A DNA stretch of 64,000 nucleotides, taken from the NCBI RefSeq assembly GCF_003851545.1, contig NZ_BHVX01000008.1:124001-188000 (forward strand), in the 5' to 3' direction. Positions within the stretch are counted from its first letter, which is position 1; each line of letters starts with the position of its first letter. Made by a program: the position numbers and the translations under genes. The DNA is from Ralstonia sp. SET104. GTDB lineage: Bacteria; Pseudomonadota; Gammaproteobacteria; Burkholderiales; Burkholderiaceae. The notes beneath the pieces are model-generated. The model searched no databases and was not told the DNA's origin. It was given only the letters and a program-made list of their open reading frames with translations. Positions 37,949 through 45,035 of the stretch are shown here, piece by piece.

Positions 37949-39231
37949 CGGAACGCGCAGCGAAGGCTGAGGCCATTGTCGATCCGGCCACGCACGGGCT
38001 GGAAGTGTATGCCGTGGGTGGCGCCATTCGTGATGCGCTGCTCGGGCTGCCGGTGCAGGACCGGGATTACGTCGTGGTCGGTGCCACGCCGGAAGGCATG
38101 GAAGCGCGCGGCTTTCGTGCCGTTGGCAAAGACTTCCCGGTCTTTCTGCACCCGGTCACGCGTGCCGAATATGCACTCGCGCGTACCGAACGCAAGACGG
38201 CTGCCGGCTACAAGGGTTTCTCGGTCTATTACGCGCCCGACGTCACGCTCGAAGACGACCTCATCCGCCGCGACCTGACCATCAACGCGATGGCGCAGCG
38301 CGTGGCGGAAGACGGCGCGCTGGTCGGACCCGTCATCGATCCATATGGCGGACAGGCCGATGTCGCATCGCGCACGTTCCGGCATGTGTCCGACGCGTTC
38401 ATGGAAGACCCGGTGCGCATCCTGCGCCTGGCGCGCTTTGCCGCGCGCTTTGCAGACTTTCATGTCGCGCCCGAAACCAACACGCTGATGCAGCGCATGG
38501 TGCAGGCCGGTGAGGTCGATGCGCTGGTGGCCGAGCGTATGTGGCAGGAAATCGCCCGCGGGCTGATGGAGGCGCACCCGCAGCGCATGTTTGCCGTGCT
38601 GCGCGACTGCGGCGCACTGGTGCGCCTGCTGCCCGAACTCGACCGCCTGTGGGGCGTACCGCAGCGGGCCGATTATCACCCCGAAGTCGACACCGGCGTG
38701 CACACGATGATGGTGATCGAAACGGCTGCCGCAATGGGAGCATCGTTGCCCGTGCGCTTTGCCGCGCTGGTGCACGACCTTGGCAAGGGCACCACGCCCG
38801 AAGAGGTTCTGCCGCGCCACATCGGCCATGAACAACGCAGCGTGCCGATGATCGAAGCGATCTGTCTGCGCCTGCGCGTGCCGACCGACTGCCGCGAACT
38901 GGCGCTCGTGGTCGCGCGCGAGCACGGCAATATCCACCGCTGCGATGGCTTTGACGCCGCTGCACTGGTGCGCTTGCTCGAACGCTGCGATGCGCTGCGC
39001 AAGCCCGATCGTTTCCGTCAGGCGCTGCAGGCGTGCGAGGCTGATGCGCGTGGGCGCCTCGGGTTTGAAGACCGCGCTTATCCGCAAACGGAGCGCCTGC
39101 TGCGCGCGCTGGCGGCCGCCTCGTCGATCGATGCGGGCGCGGTCGCCAAACGCTATGCCGAGAACCCGGCACACATCAAACAAGCCGTGCATCAGGCCCG
39201 CATCGAGGCTGTCGCGCACGCCGGCATCTAA
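37945..39231 (+). CDS. cca: CCA-adding tRNA nucleotidyltransferase, multifunctional (HD domain)
   Basis: Adds or repairs the CCA end of tRNAs without a template; the HD domain gives phosphohydrolase activity. 428 residues. The nucleotidyltransferase signature VYAVGGAIRDALLGLPVQDR (about 21-40) with the DRDYVVVG acidic motif comes first, then RRDLTINAMAQR (about 110-121) and ARFAARFADFHVAPETN. The HD pair lies in ALVHDLGKGTT (about 273-283). From the ATG at 37945 the protein carries about 20 residues more than the usual start; a GTG at the VYAVGG position is an alternative. Overlaps the GST gene by 4 bp. Confidence 0.95.
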   Translation: MTERAAKAEAIVDPATHGLEVYAVGGAIRDALLGLPVQDRDYVVVGATPEGMEARGFRAVGKDFPVFLHPVTRAEYALARTERKTAAGYKGFSVYYAPDVTLEDDLIRRDLTINAMAQRVAEDGALVGPVIDPYGGQADVASRTFRHVSDAFMEDPVRILRLARFAARFADFHVAPETNTLMQRMVQAGEVDALVAERMWQEIARGLMEAHPQRMFAVLRDCGALVRLLPELDRLWGVPQRADYHPEVDTGVHTMMVIETAAAMGASLPVRFAALVHDLGKGTTPEEVLPRHIGHEQRSVPMIEAICLRLRVPTDCRELALVVAREHGNIHRCDGFDAAALVRLLERCDALRKPDRFRQALQACEADARGRLGFEDRAYPQTERLLRALAAASSIDAGAVAKRYAENPAHIKQAVHQARIEAVAHAGI

Positions 39232-39253
39232 GCCGGCCTGGACTCGGACTGGC

Positions 39254-40159
39254 TTACTCGAACGGCGTATCGCTCGGGTTGGCGTACAGCGCCTTCAACT
39301 GATCGTTCATCGGGAAGTTGAAGTTCAGGTTCTTGGGCGGCACCGGCTTTTCGAACCACTTGGCGTAGAGCGTCTTGATCTCGCCGCTCTTCATCACGCC
39401 GATCATCGTGTCGTCAACCAGCTTCTTGAACTGCGGATCGTCACGGCGCAGCATGAAGCCGTAGGCCTCGAACGACTGCGGCGTGCCGGTCACGACCCAG
39501 TCGTCGGGCTTCTGCGCCAGGGTGCGCGCGCCAGCCAGCAGCACGTCGTCCATCATGAACGCCGCGACGCGGCCGCTTTGCAGCGTGAGGAACGATTCAC
39601 CGTAGTCCTTGCCGCTGACGACGTTCATGTTCATCTTCTTCTCGTCGTTCATCTTGCGCAGGATGCGTTCCGACGTGGTGCCAGCGTTGGTGATGACCGA
39701 CTTGCCAGCGAGATCGGGGAAATCTTTCACGCCCGATTTCACGCCGGTCAGCAGGCGCGTGCCCGCAATGAAGAAGGTGGTGGAGAACGCCGTCTGCTGC
39801 TCGCGTGACTTCAGGTGCGTGGTCACGCCGCACTCCAGGTCCACCGAGCCGTTCTGTACCAGCGACGTCCGGTTTTGCGATGTCACCGGAATCTGCTGAA
39901 TCTGCAGGTTGGGTTTGCCGGTCTTCTGCTTGACCGCGTCGATCACGCGCGAGCACAGGTCGGCCGAGAAACCGATGATCTGATTCTTGCTGTCGCGGTA
40001 CGAGAACGGGATCGACGATTCGCGCACGCCGATGAGGATCGTGTTGCTGTCCTGGATTTTCTTGAGCGTGCCGTCGAGGGCCTGCGCGTGCGCGCTGATC
40101 GCGAGCAGGCCGGTCAGCGCCAGCGGGATGGATCGGATACAGCGGGTGGTCAAACGCAT
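39254..40159 (-). CDS. Amino-acid ABC transporter substrate-binding protein (GltI-like)
   Basis: A 301-residue periplasmic binding protein of family 3. It has a signal peptide (MRLTTRCIRSIPLALTGLLA, cleavage near SAHAQA). The mature protein opens with the family pattern TILIGVRESSIPFSY, followed by FSADLCSRVIDAVKQK, SGVKDFPDLAGKSVITNAGT and a C-terminal lobe. It resembles glutamate/aspartate binding proteins, but the ligand may differ. An ideal TAGGAGGA site precedes the ATG at 40157-40159. No permease or ATPase lies nearby. Last gene of an RpiR-led operon, so it may take up the compound that the operon degrades. Confidence 0.9.
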   Translation of the reverse strand: MRLTTRCIRSIPLALTGLLAISAHAQALDGTLKKIQDSNTILIGVRESSIPFSYRDSKNQIIGFSADLCSRVIDAVKQKTGKPNLQIQQIPVTSQNRTSLVQNGSVDLECGVTTHLKSREQQTAFSTTFFIAGTRLLTGVKSGVKDFPDLAGKSVITNAGTTSERILRKMNDEKKMNMNVVSGKDYGESFLTLQSGRVAAFMMDDVLLAGARTLAQKPDDWVVTGTPQSFEAYGFMLRRDDPQFKKLVDDTMIGVMKSGEIKTLYAKWFEKPVPPKNLNFNFPMNDQLKALYANPSDTPFE

Positions 40160-40253
40160 ACTTCCTCCTATGGTTGTGGTGCGCGGCCTGTTGTGTTGCG
40201 GCCGTCTGTGCTTTGGCTTCGTGGTGATGAGTGTGGAGCGCTGAGTGGTCAAC

Positions 40254-41090
40254 CTAGCGGTGGAACCAGCTACGCAAATCTGCGGCGCTGGCCAGTGGCC
40301 GATGCAGCGCGTCGAGATGCCGCCGCAGGTTGGTGACGAGCGCTGCGTTGTCGGGCGCGGTGCTGCCGTCGGGCAGGGCCATGTTGTTCTCGAACCCCAG
40401 GCGCGCATGGCCACCGAGTAGCGCGGCGCTGAGCGCGCATTCGGCTTCACGCGGGCCGAACGCGCACATCGCCCAGGGCACGCTGGCCGTCAGCTCGCCG
40501 CCATCGGACCACGCTTGCAGGAAGGGCAGCAGGTCGGACGGATCGGAGCGCTGGCCGGCGCTGTAGCGGCCGAGCACAAACAGAACCCAGTGCGGCGTGT
40601 CAGGCAACACACCGCGTGCGCGCAGGTCGCGGTAGCGCACCACGTCGTCGGCGGAATAGAGGATGTATTGGATGGCCGTGCGCGCCGCAGCAAGCTCGCC
40701 GAAGAAGCGCGCGGCTTGCGCCTCGTGCGCCGCATCGGGTGCCAGCTCGCGCAACGCGGCGGAGATCGCCTCCGGCTGCAGCGCGCGCACCGATGCCATC
40801 TGTTGTTCGGGCGTGTAGATGCCGACGGCCTCGGTGGTGATCTGAATCACCAGCGCATCGCCCACGGCTTGCTGCACGGCGGTGATGGCCGGGCGGTAAT
40901 CGTCCGGCTCCAGGCTGTGCGTGCCATCGGGGCGGCGTACATGCAGGTGCAGCATCGCCGCACCCGCGTCAACGCATTGGCGCGCGCAGGCGGCCAGTTC
41001 ATTGGGCGTGATTGGCAGCGCGGGGTGGTCAGCGTGCGTCTTGCGCGCGCCATTGGGCGCAACAGCGATGGCAATGGGTTGCGTTACCAC
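40254..41090 (-). CDS. BKACE-family beta-keto acid cleavage enzyme (DUF849)
   Basis: A 278-residue TIM-barrel of the BKACE family (3-keto-5-aminohexanoate cleavage enzyme relatives), which condense a beta-keto acid with acetyl-CoA and split it into acetoacetate and a CoA ester, using zinc. GAAMLHLHVRRPDGTHSLEP (about 43-62) holds the metal His pair, VIQITTEAVGIYTPEQQ (about 81-97) the active-site strand, and RLGFENNMALPDGSTAPDNA (about 229-248) the C-terminal loop. The GTG start at 41088-41090 overlaps the aminotransferase stop. It probably cleaves the keto acid made by the neighbouring aminotransferase; the actual substrate is unknown. Confidence 0.88.
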   Translation of the reverse strand: MVTQPIAIAVAPNGARKTHADHPALPITPNELAACARQCVDAGAAMLHLHVRRPDGTHSLEPDDYRPAITAVQQAVGDALVIQITTEAVGIYTPEQQMASVRALQPEAISAALRELAPDAAHEAQAARFFGELAAARTAIQYILYSADDVVRYRDLRARGVLPDTPHWVLFVLGRYSAGQRSDPSDLLPFLQAWSDGGELTASVPWAMCAFGPREAECALSAALLGGHARLGFENNMALPDGSTAPDNAALVTNLRRHLDALHRPLASAADLRSWFHR

Positions 41091-42439
41091 GCGGCCTCCA
41101 GTGCGTCGGCCGTGGCGGCGTCAACAGCATCGCCCAGGCGCTCGACGATGGCATCAATGTCTTGTGCGGTGGCGATGAACGGCGGCGCGAGCAGGATGTG
41201 GTCGCCGCGCTGGCCATCGATCGTGCCGCCCATCGGATAGACCATCAGGCCGCGCAGCATGGCTTCGGTCTTCACACGTGCGTGCGTCTTGCGTGCGGGG
41301 GGCAGCGGCGCCTTGGTCGCGCGATCGGCGACCAGTTCCACGCCGACGAACAGCCCGCGTCCGCGCACATCGCCCACGTACGCATGGTCGGTAAAGCGCG
41401 CACGCAGCGCGGTACGCAGTTGTTCGCCACGCGCCTGTACGTTGGCGAGCAGGTTTTCTTCGGCAATCACCTTCTGCACTTCCAGTGCCGCCGCGCATGC
41501 CGTGGCGTGACCGATATAGGTGTGGCCATGCTGGAAGAAGCCGCTGCCGCGCGTGATGGCGTCGTAGATGCGATGGCTCACCAGCGTCGCGCCGATCGGC
41601 TGATATCCGCCGCCCAACCCCTTGGCGATGGCGATCAGGTCGGGCACCACGCCGTCTTCCTCGCAGGCGAACAGGTGGCCGGTGCGGCCCATGCCGGACA
41701 TCACCTCATCGAGCAGCAACAGCACGCCGTGGCGATCGCACACCGCGCGGATCTTGCGGAAGTAGTCGCCCACCGGCGGCACCGCACCCGCTGTGGCGCC
41801 CACCACCGTCTCGGCCACGAAGGCGGCGACGTTGTCTGCGCCAAGCTCGACGATCTTCGCGTCCAGCTCGTCGGCCAGGCGCTGCACGTATTGCGCGTCG
41901 CTCTCGCCATCCAGGCGCTCGCGATACGCATAGCACGGCGATACATGATGCGCGGGCACCAGCAGCGGCAGGAAGGGCTCACGGCGCCACGCGTTGCCGC
42001 CAATCGCCAGGGCGCCCAGGGTGTTGCCGTGATAGCTCTGACGACGCGCGATGAAGTAGTGGCGCTGCGGCTGGCCGATTTCGACGAAGTATTGGCGCGC
42101 GAGCTTCAGCGCCGCTTCGATCGCTTCCGAACCGCCGCTGACGAAGTACACATGATCCAGATCGCCCGGCGCAGCAGCGGTCAGGCGTGCAGCCAGTTCT
42201 TCCGCCACATCGGTCGTGAAGAACGACGTGTGCGCATAGGCTAGTGCACGCACCTGCTTGCAGATGGCGTCTACCACGCGCGGGTGGCCGTGGCCCAGGC
42301 ACGAGACGGCGGCACCGCCGCAGGCATCGAGGTAGCGCTTGCCGTCGGCGTCAATGAGGGTCATGCCGGCACCGCTGACAGCGGTGGGCAGTGTCTTGCG
42401 CGGGTCGCGGTGGAAGACGGATGTCGTGGGTGGCGTCAT
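41084..42439 (-). CDS. Class III PLP-dependent aminotransferase
   Basis: A 451-residue aminotransferase of the ornithine/omega-amino-acid type. RYLDACGGAAVSCLGHGHPR (about 35-54) starts the fold, YFVSGGSEAIEAALKLARQY (about 97-116) forms the PLP phosphate cup, and LLLLDEVMSGMGRTG (about 239-253) has the pyridine-binding Asp. The Schiff-base lysine is in PDLIAIAKGLGGGYQPIGA (about 266-284). It probably removes the amino group of an omega- or beta-amino acid. It lies 15 bp after rpiR and overlaps the BKACE gene, so the genes form one unit; transamination before beta-keto cleavage is a sensible order. Confidence 0.92.
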   Translation of the reverse strand: MTPPTTSVFHRDPRKTLPTAVSGAGMTLIDADGKRYLDACGGAAVSCLGHGHPRVVDAICKQVRALAYAHTSFFTTDVAEELAARLTAAAPGDLDHVYFVSGGSEAIEAALKLARQYFVEIGQPQRHYFIARRQSYHGNTLGALAIGGNAWRREPFLPLLVPAHHVSPCYAYRERLDGESDAQYVQRLADELDAKIVELGADNVAAFVAETVVGATAGAVPPVGDYFRKIRAVCDRHGVLLLLDEVMSGMGRTGHLFACEEDGVVPDLIAIAKGLGGGYQPIGATLVSHRIYDAITRGSGFFQHGHTYIGHATACAAALEVQKVIAEENLLANVQARGEQLRTALRARFTDHAYVGDVRGRGLFVGVELVADRATKAPLPPARKTHARVKTEAMLRGLMVYPMGGTIDGQRGDHILLAPPFIATAQDIDAIVERLGDAVDAATADALEAAW

Positions 42440-42454
42440 GGTTGGTCGGGAGGA

Positions 42455-43363
42455 TCAGCGTTGTGTAGGTGGCACGGCGACGGCCGCTTCACTGCGGCGG
42501 GTGCTGCGCACGTAGGCGGCTTGTTGCTTGAGTTGGGCATCGCTGTCGGCCAAGTGGGCCAGCGCCGCCGGGCCGGCGTGGCGGAACCACGTCATCAGGA
42601 GCGCGTCGAGCAGCGCCAGTGGTGCGGCCAGCGAATGGAAGAATGATGGGATCGTCACCGGCGCAACGAGTTGCTGCCACGCCAGTTCAGCGCCGGGGGC
42701 GATGGCGCTGTCGGTCACATAGACGAGGCGTGCGCCACGTGCATGCGCGTACTGCATCGCCTCGATAACCTCGCGCGTGTACGGATCGAACGTGACGGCG
42801 ACCACGATGTCGCCTTCACCACAAAAGCGCAGCGGGTCGGCCAGCGTGTTGCCGCTGCCAGCGCACAGCACGACCTTGTCGTCGAACAATTGCGCGGCAT
42901 AGCCGAACGCGTGCGTGAGCGCCAGGCAACTGCGCGCGCCGAGCAGATAAATACGGTGCGCCTTGCACAGCGCTGCGGCCACCGTGTCCAATGCCGCCAG
43001 GTTGGCGGGCGAAAACGCCGACTGCACATGCGCGCCAATGGCAATGCCGATGCGTTCGGCGTCGGACGTCCCCGCAGCCTCGTCGCCCTGTAGCGCGCTG
43101 GCGCGGCCGGCAAAGCCATCAGCCTGCTGGCGCAGGTGATTCACGCAGATGTCGCGCAGTGCGGCAAAGTCGTCAAAGCCGAGCGCGCGTGCCAGGCGCG
43201 AGAACGTAGCCGGGGGCAGGTCGCAGCGGCGCGCCAGATCGCGCATGGAGAGCAAAGCGATGTCGCTCTGGTGCGTTTCAAGCAACATGGCGGCGCGCTG
43301 CAATTGCGGAGACAGATCGCCGGCGCGGTCGCGCAGCGTCTGCATAAGCCCATCGAACGTCAT
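42455..43363 (-). CDS. MurR/RpiR-family transcriptional regulator
   Basis: 302 residues. The N-terminal RpiR helix-turn-helix reads LSMRDLARRCDLPPATFSRL (about 38-57) and ARALGFDDFAALRDICV. The C-terminal SIS domain, which normally binds a phosphosugar or small ligand, contains LCKAHRIYLLGARSCLAL and SGNTLADPLRFCGEGD, then VVAVTFDPYTREVIEAM (about 187-203). It is the first gene of the minus-strand operon, with an inverted repeat over its own promoter, so autoregulation and control of the aminotransferase operon are likely. The ATG at 43361-43363 is preferred over a TTG seven codons upstream. Confidence 0.9.
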   Translation of the reverse strand: MTFDGLMQTLRDRAGDLSPQLQRAAMLLETHQSDIALLSMRDLARRCDLPPATFSRLARALGFDDFAALRDICVNHLRQQADGFAGRASALQGDEAAGTSDAERIGIAIGAHVQSAFSPANLAALDTVAAALCKAHRIYLLGARSCLALTHAFGYAAQLFDDKVVLCAGSGNTLADPLRFCGEGDIVVAVTFDPYTREVIEAMQYAHARGARLVYVTDSAIAPGAELAWQQLVAPVTIPSFFHSLAAPLALLDALLMTWFRHAGPAALAHLADSDAQLKQQAAYVRSTRRSEAAVAVPPTQR

Positions 43364-43380
43364 GAGGTGATTGCGATGAT

Positions 43381-43422
43381 TCAATTGTTTCGTAAACTAC
43401 TTAACTGAAACAGTTGAGTCAA
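43381..43422 (-). promoter_or_regulatory. Promoter and inverted-repeat operator of the rpiR operon
   Basis: An 11-bp inverted repeat, TCAATTGTTTC (43381-43391) and GAAACAGTTGA (43407-43417), with one mismatch and a 15-bp spacer. On the minus strand a -35 TTGACT (43417-43422), a 17-bp spacer and a -10 TAGTTT (43394-43399) overlap it. A repressor bound here would cover the promoter. It lies 18 bp upstream of the rpiR ATG. Confidence 0.6.
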
Positions 43423-43495
43423 TAGCGAATTCACCCGGCGCTGTGCGCAAGCAAAACGGCCCCATCCAAGAGGAATGCGGCCGTGGCGGGCAAAC

Positions 43496-43520
43496 AAAAA
43501 CGGAGGCCGAAGCCTCCGTT
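43496..43520 (-). terminator. Terminator of the 43549-43854 membrane-protein gene
   Basis: A 9-bp perfect stem AACGGAGGC / GCCTCCGTT with a TTCG loop on the minus strand, followed by TTTTT, 29 bp past the stop codon. Confidence 0.82.
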
Positions 43521-43548
43521 GATCAGATGTAGATGTGGCGTATGTATA

Positions 43549-43854
43549 TCAGGTTGCTGGCGCGTCCAGCTGTTCCATGCGGAACTGGAAGAACCCGGCA
43601 GCGATCAGGCCGAGCAGGCTCAACGCCATGCACGTGCAGGCCAGAATCATGACTGCGCCCAGCGATGAAATCCCGCTCATGAGCGGCGTATGCATCAGTG
43701 CCGACAGATTGCCGCCAACCCACATGGCCGCGATGAGGGCCATCAAACACGTCAGCGCCGCGGCGTTGCGCAACCACGTCAACCGCGTCTTGCGGCCGAT
43801 GCCGTCGAAAGCGTGGAAATGAAAGTGGTGGTGACCGGTGCCAACGAGTGCCAT
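43549..43854 (-). CDS. Small membrane protein with His-rich N-terminus
   Basis: 101 residues. The start MALVGTGHHHFHFHAFDGIG is followed by about two transmembrane helices (WLRNAAALTCLMALIAAMWV and VMILACTCMALSLLGLIAAG). AAGGAG lies 7 bp before the ATG at 43852-43854. The frame continues 14 codons upstream, but without a site. No family is recognised; the HHHFHFH run might bind metal. Monocistronic with its own terminator. Confidence 0.7.
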   Translation of the reverse strand: MALVGTGHHHFHFHAFDGIGRKTRLTWLRNAAALTCLMALIAAMWVGGNLSALMHTPLMSGISSLGAVMILACTCMALSLLGLIAAGFFQFRMEQLDAPAT

Positions 43855-44070
43855 GGAGAATCTCCTTGTGCTTGCCGCCTGATAGCGTTGAGTCACTATA
43901 CCGAGACCTGCGACAGTTTGGCGCAGTTTGCGCCGCTAGGTATACCCTGAGCTGCGCTGCGTCAAGAGGCTTGGATGCATTTTTTGTGACTGCGACACTG
44001 CGCCGCAGATTGGCGACTGGCGCGGCAAACAAGGAGATGGCGGGCGCGTGCGAAGTGCGGCGCAGAAATG

Positions 44071-44099
44071 AAAAAAGACCTCGCGAGGAGGTCTTTTTT
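44071..44099. terminator. Bidirectional terminator-like hairpin
   Basis: AAAAAAGACCTC (44071-44082) and its complement ending in TTTTTT (to 44099) form a stem with a short loop and a T run on both strands. On the minus strand it would end the tRNA-Phe transcript. Confidence 0.7.
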
Positions 44100-44141
44100 G
44101 TTGCCCTGCAAAATCGATTGATCTTGAAGGGCGAAGAATTT

Positions 44142-44217
44142 TGGTGGCCTGGGGCGGAATCGAACCACCGACACGCGGATTTTCAATCCGCTGCTCTACC
44201 AACTGAGCTACCGGGCC
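44142..44217 (-). tRNA. tRNA-Phe (anticodon GAA)
   Basis: 76 nt on the minus strand including the encoded CCA. Starts GGCCCGGTAGCTCAGTTGGT, with anticodon stem-loop GGATTGAAAATCC (anticodon GAA, loop TTGAAAA) and T-loop GGTTCGATTCC. The acceptor stem pairs GGCCCGG with CCAGGCC, which leaves a C-A mismatch at pair 5-68 where a C-G pair would be expected. This may be a sequence variant or an error. Downstream lies the hairpin at 44071-44099. Confidence 0.95.
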
Positions 44218-44285
44218 AAGCAAAGAAAGGCAAGTATGACAGGGTTTGCGCACTGCCGTCAAGCGTCTGTGCGCACTTTTGATGA

Positions 44286-44999
44286 TCAGGCGGCCGGCTC
44301 GCCCTTGTTGCGCGAGAGTTCGACGCCCAATTGCTTGAGCTTGCGATACAGGTGGGTACGCTCCAGGCCGGTCTTTTCGGCCACGCGGGTCATGCTGCCC
44401 CCCTCGCGCTGCAGGTGGTATTCGAAGTAGGCGCGCTCGAACAGATCGCGTGCTTCGCGCAGCGGCATGTCGAACGAGAACTGCATGCCGCCGCCTTCGG
44501 CTGCCCGGGTTGGTACGCCGTTGATGTCAGCGCCACCGAGCGCGGCTGGTGCACCTGCTGCTGCGGCGTTAGGCGCGGCGCCTGCGAGACCTGCCGCTGG
44601 TGCGGCAGCCGGTGCCACCGAGCGCGGCTTTTCCTTGCTGCGCGACAGGCCCTGTTCCACCGCTGTCAGCAGCTTTTGCAGTGCGATGGGCTTCTCAAGG
44701 AAATTCAGCGCGCCGATTTTGGTTGCCTCGACGGCGGTGTCGATGGTGGCGTGGCCCGACATCATGATGACGGGCATGGTCAACAGACCCTGTGACGCCC
44801 ACTCCTTGAGCAGCGTCACACCGTCGGTATCCGGCATCCAGATATCGAGCAGGACGAGGTCGGGCATTGCGTTCGCGCGATATTCGCGCGCGCGTTGCGC
44901 GTTCTCGGCGACTTCAACAACGTGCCCTTCGTCTCCGAGGATTTCGGAGAGCAACTCCCGGATACCCATTTCGTCGTCGACAACGAGGATGGTGGCCAT
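44286..44999 (-). CDS. NtrX-like response regulator without AAA+ domain
   Basis: 237 residues. A receiver domain comes first (ILVVDDEMGIRELLSEILGD; phospho-Asp in LVLLDIWMPDTDG, about 48-60; VIMMSGHATIDTAVEATK), then an Ala/Pro/Gly-rich linker and a Fis-type helix-turn-helix at the end (SMTRVAEKTGLERTHLYRKL). It lacks the central sigma-54-activating ATPase of true NtrX, so it cannot remodel sigma-54 polymerase and probably acts as a simple DNA-binding regulator. Paired with the NtrY-like kinase 36 bp upstream. Either a natural beta-proteobacterial variant or a reduced NtrX. Confidence 0.88.
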   Translation of the reverse strand: MATILVVDDEMGIRELLSEILGDEGHVVEVAENAQRAREYRANAMPDLVLLDIWMPDTDGVTLLKEWASQGLLTMPVIMMSGHATIDTAVEATKIGALNFLEKPIALQKLLTAVEQGLSRSKEKPRSVAPAAAPAAGLAGAAPNAAAAGAPAALGGADINGVPTRAAEGGGMQFSFDMPLREARDLFERAYFEYHLQREGGSMTRVAEKTGLERTHLYRKLKQLGVELSRNKGEPAA

Positions 45000-45035
45000 G
45001 CTTTTCCTCTATGTGCGGCGGGATTGCCGTCCGCG

